This document shows positions 37,441 through 50,305 of a stretch of DNA of 64,000 bases, piece after piece; within the stretch, counting starts at the first letter, position 1; the number at the start of each line of letters is the position of its first letter. Position numbers and translations under genes: made by a program. The stretch covers positions 143,342,853 through 143,406,852 of the forward strand of contig NC_073693.1 of the NCBI RefSeq assembly GCF_029784155.1, written 5' to 3'. The notes beneath the pieces were generated by a model. It was not told the DNA's origin. It was given only the letters and a program-made list of their open reading frames with translations, and ran no database searches. The stretch comes from Uranotaenia lowii. Lineage: Eukaryota; Arthropoda; Insecta; Diptera; Culicidae.

Positions 37441-38446
37441 TCGTATTAGAAATGATAACTTAAGTCGTTTACAATGGTGTTGCAAATCGTAATTCCAACC
37501 GCATAGTGAAAAGGTCGTATAAAAAGTCGTCTGAAGTCAGTATAAATCGGAAATGATAGAACATTTGGAAATTTTGAAATGATTTGCTCCTGCATGGGCT
37601 TCGAATGAGAAAATCATCGTCTTGTTCGATTTGAAGGCTACGAGGGCAAATCTTGTGCTCTTTTGCATTCGTACAATATGTACGAATAAGGTGTCGGATA
37701 ACCCAAAATTGGTGTAATTTACGTCTCATTAGAAGGAAATGAAATTTATGTATGTATATTGCCTCCACTGTGGTAGGTAAATGCTGTTTTTTTTTAAACT
37801 TTCATACGATTATTCTATAATGTTTATGGAACGTATATCAAAACAGCATTAGAATATGACTACAAAAATGTTTGCTGGGCTAAGGCAGATGGAGAACGAG
37901 GGTTTATTTTCATAGTCTTTCTGTACGCCTCATCGCCAAAAACAAAAAAAACTCACAGTGTCTGGCGTTTGGCCGGGGCTTGCCAACAATGTCTTATGAT
38001 TTCCTTGGTTTGTTTGCTGGTGGTTTGAAATAAGGAATTATTTTTAACACTATAGGTTTACTAATGTCGCCCTACATACGCACGCACAACATTGACCAAG
38101 CGGATCAATTCATTCATTGATTGTTTCTATCCTGCTTTATCTTTTGATGCGACTTATTATGTTTCTTTAAGACATACGTTTAGAGAATATGTCATACACA
38201 AGAGAAATAAATATTGAATCCAATTAAATTATACTTATTTAAATGTTAAGAATAATATCAGTGTTTTTAACGAAACAATTTTGGTTGTATTTTTTTTTAA
38301 ATTTTTTTTTATTAAAGAAAAAAGAAAACTTACATCTTTTGTTTTCCTCTTTTCTATCTAATTTTTTTTCTAGTTTTCTCAATTCTAAATTTTCTATAAA
38401 TATCCTGTCTAATTTCGAAAATCGTTTTACATATCTACTCCACATT
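37441..38446. other. No gene seen
   Basis: AT-rich from 38220. Open frames on either strand at 38239-38449 are low-complexity K/N/F-rich and opposed to one another, and are probably the 3' untranslated end of the LINE on the minus strand. Confidence 0.4.
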
Positions 38447-39190
38447 TAATCTACTGCCGAACTGCTCATCAAAAATCTTTCGATTCTCCCATCGCAAATC
38501 ACGTAACTCTTTTTTGAAAACAAATAAGTTTCCATTGGGATAATGCTGTAGGCAATGCGAAATCCCACGAATACACCACCAGAGTTGCTTTATCATCTTT
38601 ACTTTTATCGTCGATCTCAAATGACAGAACATCCTCAAAATTGTTCATCCTTTTTTTACATTTTTTCAATACTACTATTCTTATCCAATCGACTACTTCT
38701 TTAGCATTTTTACACTCAGATATTCTGTGGTGGTTACTGTCAGCACTCGAGCAGAGTTCACAGTTACTATTATTTAAACGGCCTATGTTATACGCAAACA
38801 GTTTTTCTTTATTTGGAATTATATTATTTGTAAAAGCAAATATACTAGACCTATCCGAGAACGAAATAAACGGCTTGATGAAATTTTTCCATACTATTGA
38901 GTGGGACAATAGATGGAAAATCCTGTTTTACTTGAGGGACAATTTGTTTTCCATTTATAAAATGATTATATATCAAACCACAACAATTTAACTCAGATTT
39001 CGTTTTCAAATCACTTGCAGCTGCTAACCAATCTGTGAAGTAGTAAGTCAAATTTTGTGGTTTAGAACAATTCAGAATGTACATTTTGTCACTTTTGTTG
39101 TCTATTAAAATTGTTTTAGCAAATAAGGATTTCATTTTTGAATCAGGATCTACCAAATTTAAACAATTTTGGTTGTAATTGAGACAGACT
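38447..39190 (-). pseudogene. 3' part of a non-LTR retrotransposon ORF2 (zinc-knuckle region)
   Basis: Three overlapping minus-strand readings (39156-38851, 38909-38499, 38638-38435) join into one protein tail with two frameshifts. It contains CELCSSADSNHHRISEC (plus-strand 38712-38763), a CCHC-type knuckle characteristic of the C-terminal region of LINE ORF2 proteins, then FEIDD and finally GISHCLQHYPNGNLFVFKK with LRDLRWENR near the end. The reverse transcriptase core is absent, as in a 5'-truncated LINE. The clade is uncertain (L1/I-like). Confidence 0.7.
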
Positions 39191-39506
39191 TCATGTGGCA
39201 GCGAGAGGAAAAGAGAGAAATGACAACTCGTTTGGGTTCATTAGCACATGATTCAAACTATTCAGAGCAGTTTATTCGTGATTGTTGCTAAATATTGTTG
39301 TTTGGCAAAATGAACGAATATTATTATTCCCCGATCTGGCTCAGGACACGACAATTCGCAATTCGGTAGAACTGGCAGGTTTCAAATCGAACCATTGCCG
39401 CTGGCGTTCACATCTTAGGCCAATGGCGTTGAAATATTGAGAAGTCATGATTTCCTCAAACCGAGTCCTTACCTACGCAAACGAAACGGGGATGGCTTAA
39501 TTAGAG

Positions 39507-39720
39507 GGTGCACCAAAAGGTTCCACACTTAGTCCTGTTCTTTGGAATGCCGTATATAATGAGATGGAGTTCACCGCGGAGCGCTTGTGCAAATGATCAC
39601 TGGTGAGACAATCGAGAAATTTAAAGATCTAGCAAACAATGTTAGTGGAAAGAGTAGACATCCTAATTGGAGAAGTGAACTCAGAGATAGTCTACCTTAA
39701 AATTGAAGAACAACTGATGA
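39507..39720 (+). pseudogene. Decayed LINE reverse-transcriptase fragment
   Basis: GAPKGSTLSPVLWN (from 39507) is the RT motif usually written G(V/T)PQGS.L.P.LWN in R1/I-type LINEs. After a stop and frameshift at about 39594 comes ITGETIEKFKDLANN, which normally follows the YADD box; the box itself is deleted. About 200 bp are recognisable. Confidence 0.65.
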
Positions 39721-40250
39721 GTATAGAATCCGCGAGAAAAGTCTTGAACCTTTCTACGATATGCACGTTGCTGTGAAAAGAAGTATGACACTGTTCTTAA
39801 CCGAGATCAGTGAGCAACCGCCACCTCCCTTGCAGAGCTATTTATTTGGTTTCTCTGTCCCTCTTTTATCCTCTATTTCTCTGTCGGTATGATAGGGAGT
39901 TGGTAGGAAAACAAAAAAGAACCAAGTACATCTCAACTCTAGAATGATCAACAAATCTTTTACTTTTATGTTTGTTAACGGTCCATCCACGCTTTACGCG
40001 GTCATAAATAGCAAGCCCCATTTTTCAAACCCTGAGGTCTAAAAAGCTTCGTTTGGGTTTAAAACTCATCCACGATTTTTTGCAGAATTTTTAAGTAACG
40101 TTTACATGAGTAAATTTGAACTTTTAAGTTTGTAAGGGAAAATTGAATATTTTGTACTGAAAAATCATCATCATTTTGTTTCTTCTGTGGAACCGAGCCT
40201 GTTTATGGGTTTTATGCATTTTTATCAATTTTCTAAAGTAAATCATCCGT
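39721..40250. other. No gene seen
   Basis: Plain mixed-composition sequence; weak LINE-like residues (SIESARKVLN) near 39725-39760 may continue the preceding RT fragment. Confidence 0.35.
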
Positions 40251-40532
40251 TGAACAACTTTGTAGAAGACGGCAGCTTCGCATCTTTTTAGACAAAACAG
40301 TTATTAGGTGTTTGATGGGAGCTGTCTTTTGGCATTGAAAAACAATAAGTTTAATAGAAATCACTGCTGAATGCCTTGCGATGTATTGCATGACCACTTT
40401 ACATGCAATACTTCGCTAGGCGCCCAGCAGTCAAATAAATTGTATTTATTGCTTTTCAATACCCTTGTTAAACAGCTAATACCTTTCTGCCTAATTAGAT
40501 ACGAAGTTACGGTCTTCAACAAAATTGTTCAG
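40251..40532. repeat. 280-bp foldback hairpin
   Basis: TGAACAACTTTGTAGAAGAC at the left faces the complement of GTCTTCAACAAAATTGTTCA at the right, and pairing continues with gaps to GTATTGCATG (40383-40392) facing CATGCAATAC (40402-40411). Likely a small palindromic MITE; no target duplication identified. Confidence 0.7.
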
Positions 40533-41070
40533 CCAGGGTCCGAGCGAACCACGGTTCGTACGTTCTTTCCAAAATAGCTGATTCAAAAAAGCTGGTTTTC
40601 TTCCACCACTAAATAAGCATCATAAACTGAAAAGCAAAGAACAGTAGTTCGTTCGTTCTCTCGAACCAAAAGATCCGTGGTGGTTAAAAAAAAGAGCCAC
40701 GACACGGCTCGAGAAGGAACCACGGTTCGAAAAAGAGCCATGGTTCGGAAAAAAACCGAGGCGATTGGCTTCATACTCCGTTCTTGCAGTTCAGTTTATT
40801 AACCTGACTTGAGCGGTGAGTCGCAGCTCTTTTTCGAATTGTGGCCGTTTTTCGAACCGTGGTTCTTTTTAGAGCCGTTCCGTGGTTCTTTTTTTAACCA
40901 CCCACCACGGTTTTTTTTCGGTTTGAGAGAACGAACGAACGGCTTTCTGCTAGTCTTCACTTTTCAATTTATGTTTTGCTGTAAGATACGGCTCATTTTT
41001 TGATTTGAGCGAACGACTCTGAGCTACTAATTGAAACGAGCCGTTTTGCCTATCTCTACGCTATGAACAC
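40533..41070. mobile_element. Foldback element built of GAACCACGGTTC words
   Basis: Left part 40535-40790 and right part 40800-41010 are imperfect inverted copies rich in GAACCACGGTTCG and GTTCGTTCGTTCTCTC. The right end, read inward, is TAGAGATAGGCAAAACGGCTC, which resembles a hAT terminus (CAGAGATGGGCAAA). The left terminus is not recognisable. Confidence 0.6.
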
Positions 41071-43400
41071 GGTCATTTTGCTTGTAAAAAAATGACTCCA
41101 GAGTAAACAACTTTTCGTCCAATAAATAATTCGCTGCGTGCGTCTTCAGCAATGACCGAGATCTAGCAAATCTGTCGCCATTACTTCTGCGGTGTGACTT
41201 AGCTCGTTCAATTTGGCCTTGAAGTCCTTTCTGTAGCTTATCAGAAATGAAGTTTCTTGCTGGAAGGCAGGACTATAAGATGAAAGTTGGCAGGTCACGT
41301 AAGATTACTCAAAGATAGCCCTATACGTTTTGTAACATTATATACTTTGGACTTTAATAAAGTTGTTTATGATTAGAATGACTTACTTGTTTCAGATGAA
41401 CAATAGTGATTAGTAATTTCTTACCTATAAAAGACGAGAGAAAAAAGAGAAACAGTTAAAATTTTGAATATAAGTGTTTATTACGTGATACATATGTCTA
41501 GAAACATGAATAAAATATGGATTTGCAATGTAAATTTTGAAATGGGACAAGTCGAAAACATACATTTTATGAACATTAAAAATGCTGAAATTCTTTTTGT
41601 CATTTTCACTCCAGGTAAAAAACTTTTTTAAATGCCCTCAAGACTTTCAATCACCAGTCTCCAGTCTCAAGCCCGATCAACTAATTTTCTCCGCTAACTG
41701 CCCCGTATTTGCGCCAACTAAAATGTGTAACTTATTCAAATAAAAACTTATCATGTTTGCAATTAAAGCGCGACACCAGGCCGAGGCGGGTGCAATGCTG
41801 CATCCAGTTTATAAATGTTAAAACACAAAAACGGCCACCAACGAACGCTACACCTGGAGATTAACCAGGTGTAATTTGTTACGTACTGTGGTTACCGATA
41901 AAGTAAAACTCCCTGGAAAGCCATTCACCGGGCGAAACTGGCAAAGGCCGCTCCGGTTGTTTGTTGGTGTTTGTAGCTCTGTCTGTGTCAGGGTGGGGAT
42001 ATGTGTGGGCATTTGTGTGCAAAGAATGGCTTTAGGAAAAGCCCCTGGAAAGCTGACTGCACTATCCCGGCCGCCCTCTTGTGGTTGCTGGGGACTTTTA
42101 TAGAATTTGTGGACAAACCGGCACAAAAGTGACACATTAAATTACCGACGCGGATAAGACCTTCGGTTAGTTTCGCTAATTTCAGGGCGAATTATATGTT
42201 TTTCCACCAGCCCTTTCCACATTGGCTACTGGGCGATTGTTTTATTTTCATGTTCAATCCGGATTAGATATTGCATTAAAAATGTTAACTTCAAAAATAC
42301 CATTTACATCGGTAGGAATACTCTATGTACAATTCGAATTAAACTTGAAGGAATTTATTATTGCTGGAACTAACGAATTTCAAATAGCCGTGATATCAAA
42401 TAGAGAAATGGAGTAAAAACAGAAAAAAAAAATCCACTTAGCGTATCCACAAGTCGACCGAGAACGATAAATGCCCTTCCGGCAAAGGCAAAAAGTCAAT
42501 TGCAATATATATCGTTTCCACGTTTGTTCCGAAAACAGCTCCAGCAGCTTTTCCGGTGGTTGAGCTTCCGCCAAATTAAATTTCTCGGCTTCCGGTTCTG
42601 TTTTTTTTTCTTCTCTCTCGTTCTTTCTGCACCCTGCCCGACTGTCACAGTAGTACACTTTTATTTCCAATAAGCCAATAAATTTTACTCTCATTTCCAG
42701 TCATTCACACTATCCGGCATTCACCCACTTTCAACCCCACACATTTTCTTGTTGTTGTTGTTAATTTTGCTGGGTCTCCGAAATACCCCGCTACGGTCTT
42801 TATTCTATCATTTGAACACCTCCCGGTGGGACATCGAGAGGCACTCGGGGGTTCTTCACATTGAGCTAATGTGTTGGTTTCCACAGTTTTATTTTCTTTT
42901 TCTCGCCGATGCCATGTCTGTAGGAAGTTGCTTCGAGGAAGTGTGAGTTTGACCGAACTGTCTATTCATATCAACCCGGTACACAGACGGGACATTACTG
43001 GAACAACTTGTAACGAGAATTCGCTCTAGCTCGTTTACCCCCCGAGACGGAAATCTGTACTTCCTTTTAGTTAGCTTCCTAGGTGAAGAGAAGCGCTCTG
43101 TGAATCGGATGGAATAGTATTAAGCTAAATATTTTGGATGTTTTCTTTTCCGGATCTACTCGGAAATGTACGGAGTTCAATACGTTTTCTGTTGACTATC
43201 TGGACAAATATTGCATTCTTTCTATTGCATTTTTCTATTTTTTGTCGAGCTAGATCCTTCCACAACTTTTTTTCTGAAAAGCAGTACGTTTCAGTGATGG
43301 GCACTGAAAAGTTTCTAATGTAATAAAGTTACAAGATTATATTTTTAATTACAACTTGAGTTTTTTGACCTTCAAAATTTATCCCACCTAGTCCTTCACC
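41071..43400. other. Less AT-rich island (about 41760-42960) without a recognised gene
   Basis: Composition is balanced from about 41760 to 42960, no repeat family is evident, and opposed short frames at 41848-42135 argue against coding. Pyrimidine-rich stretches and GTGTGTGGGCATTTGTGTG words are present. Candidate conserved non-coding DNA. Confidence 0.35.
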
Positions 43401-45094
43401 AAAAAGGGGGGGGGGGGGGGGAATTGAACCTCTCATTATTAATCAAATAATCAGATCAATTAAATGAATGAGCGAACCTTCCCCAGTCATAAGACACAGT
43501 AAACTTTTTCTTCTTGGATCTTTGCTTAAGCTTTTGACACTGCCGCCTTTCGAGTTCCGGTTATTTTTCAACATTATTTCTTATCGTACTAGTCATTTAG
43601 TAGTCATTTAAAGCTTAAAAATTGCCATGACTCATAAGGGTTTCAAAAAGAAGTCATTCACGTTCATAGAACGAAGCCAATGAGAAACCTAATATCCTGG
43701 TTTTCTTGAGGTTTAGCCTCGAAAATATGACCAAATAGCAAGAAGTAGCAAAACCCAATCGGTATTCCTGACAATTCATCTACAGAATCTATCAACAATG
43801 AACTTTGTTAAATAATGCAGTTTAAGAAGCGCATTGACTTGAGTAACGATTTAAAAGACTTCAATGACCAGAGAGCTCTTAAAAGAGATTCAACTTGAGG
43901 AAAAACCTACATACCTTAGAAAGAAGAAAAAGACCTCAAAATATCGAAGACTCAGATCAAATTATGGAATCCATTTCCAGTGGATGGTTGAAACAAAAAA
44001 AAAATTGTTTTACTGTAGATAAATCTAAATAAAATGAAAAAAATATTTCTGAAGAGGTAGGATGGATGAGTGCTTCTACTTTGGATCGTGAGCCTAATTT
44101 AGTCCTAAAATGCCGTAAATTGGAAATAATTCATTTCGTTTGCATAGATTCAAGTCACTCCTATGCAAATAATGAACTTTGAAGCCTCGTCCACACTCGT
44201 CAACTTGAATTGCGAATTTGGTTTCTGAGACTTGTTTATGATTACATTTGATGAGATGCACGTGTCTAGTCTCCCGACAAGTATTAGCAACTGTAATCGC
44301 AGTACGAGTTGTGGACTTGGCTTTATTTTTCCTTTATCCCATCATACCGCTATATCCAATAAAACGTAATTCTAATAAAAATATTCAGCGTTTTTTGAAT
44401 TACCTTCTCTTTAGTGGTTAAATAGACAGCCTAAATAGTGGGAAGCATTCCGAGAAATCAGCGAGATCAAGAATAAATAACTTTATTTAACAGGCCAAGT
44501 CTAATTTTAAAGGAAATCTACCATTGCTGTGTTGAATATGAACTAAAATAATAATAGAAAATCATTGAAAAACCCGAACAATAGGTAAAAAGTCCAAAAA
44601 TAGGACACTTTCGGCCATGTTGTTCCATTTTATGACCTGAACTCAATTTTTTCAATATTAACCAGTCAATTTAGGTGCAAATTTTTATAAGGGCGAAACT
44701 AAGAACGTACATTGAGAATATCCAACATTTTTGTCAGCTTCAGGTAAATAAGCTACAAATGAACACAAAACACTTTCTAACTATTATGCTGCCGAGAAAT
44801 GTGCTAATGGGGAAAAAGTTTTAGATAGTCGTATCAGAAATTAAGGGGTTTATTTGAATCGTTAAAAATCCCTGTAATAAGTTCATGATATTTATTATTT
44901 AAAATTGAATATTGTATTAGGTTTTTGATGTATTTTCGAGAAATCTTATTTTTACTGGTATTTTATATCTAAGTCCAATAAAGGTTACACATCGAGAACC
45001 AAACCAGAACAATAGGTTCAAAGCAGGAAGTTTTGTTCGTCCATATTATTGCCAATTCATCCAAAAACGGCAAAACCAAGGATAAAAATTTGCA
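43401..45094. other. AT-rich DNA with a G-run
   Basis: A G15-16 run lies at about 43407-43422, here without the GGCCGTAGGAA motif that accompanies most other G-runs. No gene or element is recognised. Confidence 0.45.
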
Positions 45095-45364
<270 letters not shown>

Positions 45365-45743
45365 CTTCTGATTTGCTTTTCAACAGTTACATCATTCTTA
45401 AAACAAATTCAGATTTTATACTATTGTAATAAAATGCCTCCAGCGACAGCATCCAAAATTTTAAAAATAGTCCGTCAGTTAGTAAAACAAATCTTGAACA
45501 TTGCTTTCTTTGCAGTTTGTTGTCTCATCTGAGTTGATCTCTAAATGTTATAAATAATGCGATGCATGTATTGATTAAGAAAAGAAATTGATGAAAAACA
45601 TTTCTCGCGTGAGCTTTCATTATGACGTATGAAACATCTTCAGAATTCACAGAAAACTGCTGTAAAAGCTATCAAAACAACTTTAAAATTTGTATCTCAC
45701 ATATAGAATATGTTGTTCAGATTACAAATATTCTAAATGGAAA
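45365..45743. other. No gene seen
   Basis: AT-rich unique sequence between the GT tract and a foldback element. Confidence 0.5.
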
Positions 45744-46443
45744 AAAGTTGTATGAGCTTTAGAGACATTTTGTTCGGTAGAAACTTGAAAAATCAGTTTT
45801 TCATCAATAAATTTGGTTCCCTTAGGCCGATGTCTTTTGAATACGGTTTTCCTTAAAGCCTGAATTGTGACAAATATTTCATCCGAATACTACATTTTTA
45901 TAAAAGTTAAGATGAAAAAGTTATTAGGCTACAAAAATGAAATAACTTTTTTAAGTGTGGTATTCAATACTGTTAATGAGTCGGGGCGGTCGAACATTTT
46001 GACGCCTCATTAACAGTGATGAATACCACCCTTAAAAAAGTTGGTCCATTTTGAAAACTAATAACTTCTTTATCGGAACTCAAATCGAAATGCAGTCTTC
46101 CGATATTTCCGAAATATTTGTCATAATTTAGGCTTTAAGGGAAACCGCATTTAAAAGGAATCGACCGAAGGGAGCAAAAGTTATTGATGAAAAACTGGAG
46201 TTTCATGTTTCTCCCGAACACAATGTCTCAAAATCCCATACAAACTTCAGGCTCGTTGAGCGGCCCCCTCCCGTGGTCCGAACTGTTTCTTTTTTCCAGG
46301 ATTTTAAGCCAAATGGGTTTATTCATCCCAAAATGGTCCGATCTGGCCCTACCAATTATGGCATGAGATCTTGTAGTAGGCCTAGGATTAATTTGCGCCT
46401 GTAGCGCATAACTTCTCCAAAAGTCTGGTCATTTTGGGCACTC
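45744..46443. mobile_element. Foldback element family F1, copy 2 (left end damaged)
   Basis: Homologous throughout to 7883-8557, with the same palindromic centre (GACGCCTCATTAACAGTGATG near 46000). It retains the right terminus TTTGGGCACTC followed by TA at 46444-46445. About 60 extra bases near 46287-46345 are absent from copy 1. The left end is lost near 45744. Confidence 0.75.
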
Positions 46444-46445
46444 TA

Positions 46446-47691
46446 AGTGTCCAGTCGGGAATTTCCAGGAACAAAGAAAATGCGGGAATTCCAGAATCCC
46501 GGGAAATGATTGCAAAATTTCGGGAATTCCGGGAGCAAAATTTTCAAAATACACAGAAACTTTTTAATGTGATTTAACGGATTTTTAATGCGATTTTTGG
46601 GAATAAACAAGGTTTTTTTTCATGCGGTTTTCGCAATTTACGCGGTAACTGAGAGAAAAAATCTTAAGTCCTTTAAAAAAAAAAAGATTTTTTTGGACCT
46701 GGGAGAAAATAAGCTCATGAGATCTGATACCTGAGACATGAGAACTGAAACCTAAGACCTGAGACTTGAGAACTATAAATTGAGTACATAGGCTTGAGAC
46801 CTGAGACCTGAGACCTGAGACCTTAGACTTGAGACATGAGACATTATTACACGACCTTAATTAGAAAAAAAGGCAAGATTCAGAAAAAATGGTTGTTAGA
46901 CTTTGATAGTTTTTCTAAAAATTGGTTAAAACATTATGTAAAAATGATTATGTTTTCCATCTATTGATAAATGTAAAAATATGACAGTAAGTCTGAAACA
47001 AAGAAGAATTGGAATGCTGTATTTTGCATCGCTCAGTATTAAAAGTTACTGTTTCGCAAACTGCGGACAGTACTTAAATTATAGGCAAAGAAATGCCACT
47101 TTTTGATTCAAATTGGTAGATATCTAGGAGAAATTTACGAGATTTAAAGAATAACCAGGAAGTTAAAATACCAATTTCTATCAATAGTGGAAGACCTTCC
47201 TACATTTTCTTAATGTTTTGCAGAATAAGAAAGTCATTTTTTTGTACTTTTTGAAATTTTAGTGTTATTGAGTTATGTGAAACATTTCAATCTACACATT
47301 TTAATCTTTTAAATACAGTAAGCAACTTTAATTGATTGGTTTTATTTAATTTTTTAACACTACATAATACAAAATTCGAATAATCGAAAAATCCTTTTTG
47401 GCTTTAATTTCTTTGTAAGAGGTTTCAACCTTCTACGGCATGAATAACGGAAGAAATAAAAATTTGTAAGGAAATTTATGACAATATTTTTTTTAAATAA
47501 TTTTGATTGTATTTAATATTTAATCAGGCGCAAAGAATGTAAAAGTACCTTATGTAAATATTTGATTTTGTTTGTAGCAGCTGGAAAATAGCTGTTTTTT
47601 TTTGTTTTTAAGTTTTTTGGGAATTTCCTGGAAATGAGTTATTGGATTTCCCGATTTCCGGAAATGTTAAAATGCTCCGGAAATGGACACT
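46446..47691. mobile_element. 1.25-kb element with GGGAATTCC words
   Basis: Inverted termini AGTGTCCA (46446) and TGGACACT (ending 47691) enclose clusters of GGGAATTTCC/GGAATTCC/CGGAAATG words at both ends only. Between them a GAGACCT minisatellite (CTGAGACCTGAGAC...) runs at about 46725-46845. No coding sequence. No target duplication identified. Confidence 0.6.
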
Positions 47692-47764
47692 GTAAAATTA
47701 CGAGAAATGTAGGATTCTCTCCGTGAATATTGTTAAATTGATAAAAAATATCATTAATGAAGTA

Positions 47765-48716
47765 CCGTCAAACGGGGCATCATGCAACAGCGGGGTTCGA
47801 TGCAACATTTATATAACACTACATTGAATCAATTTTTAATTTAATGTATTGTAATAAAGTTATCTTTTAATGATAACAAAATCATGATGACATAATTTCT
47901 CGCATCTTAAGCTAGTTGTCTTATGTTTTTTATTTTTATGTAAAATTTGAAAAATCGAGCAATAAATGTACAAATTTTAACATTTTTTGATGCCGAAAAA
48001 AACTTTACCCAGTATGACGGATCGGCTTGATAAAAAACCTACAAACTTTTTACGGGTTTCCTCATATTATACCAACATTGTTTCTGTAAAAATATTTTTC
48101 GAACAATCACCCAATTTTTTTAAATGAATATTTTTAATATTCAGTTAGGTGTCTGGGGTTAAATGCAACAAAATGCAAATCAAAGAAATACCTTGTAAAT
48201 CTCGTTTCCAAGTGTTGGAATATGAATGTTTTGCATCACGCGTTTGTAAACATTTAAATTTCATTCATCCAAACATTTATTTTTATGATTTCAGCTTTTA
48301 GAATTGTTCGTAGTATTATTTAACCCCTAAATGTATGCAGCATCCTTAATTTCAGAAAAAATGTGAAAATTTGTTTTTACAGACCCAAAAACTACTGCAA
48401 TTGGTGTTGTCATGCGTAATGGTCTTTAAGACATCGCAAATATATTAAAAATTATGAATTTTCGTACGTGTTCATAAGATTCTTGATTAAAAACAAAGTT
48501 TGTTGCAAGTTACCCCATTTTCTAAGAAGGGTGAAAATCGCATGTTTTTAGAAAATTAAAAATAACTGAAGAAACCAATAATTTTTTTAACTACGCCAAT
48601 TTAATGTCCAAGCATCCTTAAAACTTTTGATGCATAAAGGATACGATTAACTGTGAACATAAGGTTTTTAGAAGCTATTGAAGTTGAAAATTGTTGCATG
48701 TTGCCCCAGTTGACGG
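47765..48716. mobile_element. TA-flanked MITE, CCGTCAAACGGGGC family
   Basis: Inverted termini CCGTCAAACGGGGCATCATG and the complement of CATGTTGCCCCAGTTGACGG are flanked by TA (47763-47764 and 48717-48718). Length 952 bp, AT-rich, with repeated GGGG.T..ATGCAACA words. The TA target suggests mobilisation by a Tc1/mariner-type transposase; none is encoded here. Confidence 0.85.
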
Positions 48717-48742
48717 TAGTTTCTGGTTAATTTCTATCGACC

Positions 48743-48795
48743 AGGGCCGTAGGAAGAACTGCCTCATGAGGGGGGGTTTTGGTGACAAATTTTTT
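48743..48795 (+). repeat. CAGGGCCGTAGGAAGAA repeat terminus
   Basis: CAGGGCCGTAGGAAGAACTG, CTCATGAG, then G7 and TTTTGGTGAC; the same order occurs on the minus strand at 8662-8709. Confidence 0.6.
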
Positions 48796-49112
48796 CCTAT
48801 ATCATTTATCTTTGAAAAATACATACATAAGAATAATAAAAAAGATGTGATACGGAGAGTGCCTTTCTCATTATTCGGTTTGTTTCTTTTCAATAATTTT
48901 TTATTCATTTAAAATCATTACTTTCGAAAATAAGTCCTAAAAGTTTACAGTTTTTTTAAGTTTTAAAAAATAAATGAGAGAAGGCTTCATTTGAAAGAAA
49001 AACTTTGGTAAACATTAACCAAATACTGAGGATTATAAGTAAAAGATTAAGTTTGGGATTCAAACCAGATTTATTTTTTACTCTTGTAAACTCGATACAT
49101 TCAGATTTTAGT
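48796..49112. other. AT-rich DNA without a gene
   Basis: Separates the repeat terminus from the LINE; nothing coding is supported. Confidence 0.5.
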
Positions 49113-50291
49113 TTAATTATTTATTTTTGTATTTTTGTAGTCCCAGGAAACGTCTTCGATAAGCAAAGCCGGGAGTGTAGATCTAACGGCAAGTAACACT
49201 CCACCACCAGTAGATTTTTTGCTGTTGAGGGGGCTACGATCGCAACGAAACACAGTATAATCTGGGCCAACAATCTGACTGGAGAGGGTACGGTCATTAA
49301 GCCATGTTTCGGTAAAGGCAATGATATCGTAGCAGGAGCACGAAGTAGCAAGCAGATAATCGATCACGCAGGAATTAACACCACCCGTGTTTTGGTAGAG
49401 AATGCTGATAGAGTAGTCCGATTCAGATGCAGTACCGGAACGAAGATCGCTGGAAAGGCAGATTTCATCACGCGGAGAAGAACTGTCTATGATATCATAC
49501 TTGCCTGATAGCGCAAGCTGGAGAATCCCTTCGCCACAGACGAACTCAGGGCCGGGACGACTGTTGACGCTGGCTGGAAACAGCGCGACTGAGTCGAAGG
49601 GCTCAGGGGTCTCCGTGGTGCCTAGTTCGTTGCGTCCCGGTGCTGGAGGCCCAGTAGAGAATGCCGGATTTCCGAGGTCAGGAGTGTATGGCTGGGTGCA
49701 TCTGTCGGAAAGCGGAAACTGACTACGCAAAGAAGATGTTCTTGTCGTAACAGGGTACTTGCCTGTATGTGTGATCTGGAGAACCCCATCGCCTCCAACG
49801 AACTCAGGGCCAGGACGACTGATGACGCAGGCAGGAAGCAGCGCGACTGAGTCGAAGGGCTCAGGGGTCTCCCAAAGGCTCAAAACTGTGCGTCCTGGTG
49901 TCGAACCCCGAAAAGCAATTGAGGCACTTGTAGACGAGATGTGTTGATGTGCTTCGTAGGATCTGCGGTTAGGTGAAAATTCATCACACAACGAGAATGT
50001 TCCGGGTGAAAATGAATACTTGCCTGGATGAGTAGGCTGGAGGACCTCATCGCCGCATTCGAACTCAGGGCTGGGACGGCTGAAGACGCTGGCTGGAAAC
50101 AGCGCGACTGAGTCGAGGGGCTTTGAGGCCTCCCGAGTGCCAAGTTCGTTGCGTCCCAGTGGAGAACACCCAGAAGCGTTGGCTGATCCTCCCACAGCAG
50201 GAAAACGGTCAAGAGATAAACAGCAGAGAGCTAGGGTCTCGTCGTCGTTGTCAGTTGGAATGAGAACCATGTGATTCCCATCAACCTTCAA
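49113..50291 (-). pseudogene. LINE ORF2, N-terminal region with triplicated repeat and partial endonuclease
   Basis: 392 residues are open. Residues 46-280 hold three copies of an 86-87-residue repeat; each contains a PFDSVAL(F/L)PA(S/C)V core followed by SRPGPEF and GKY (starts near residues 46, 133 and 219). From about residue 291 an apurinic-type endonuclease domain begins: SISILYQNTGGV, YDIIAFTETWLND with the catalytic E-T-W motif, and YTVFRCDRSP...GGGVLLAVR. The frame runs into AT-rich DNA and stops after about 100 residues of the domain; the rest of the endonuclease and the whole RT are missing. It starts 14 nt after the ORF1 stop in another frame. As cut it cannot be active. Confidence 0.78.
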
Positions 50292-50305
50292 ACCTCTAAG
50301 AGGAT

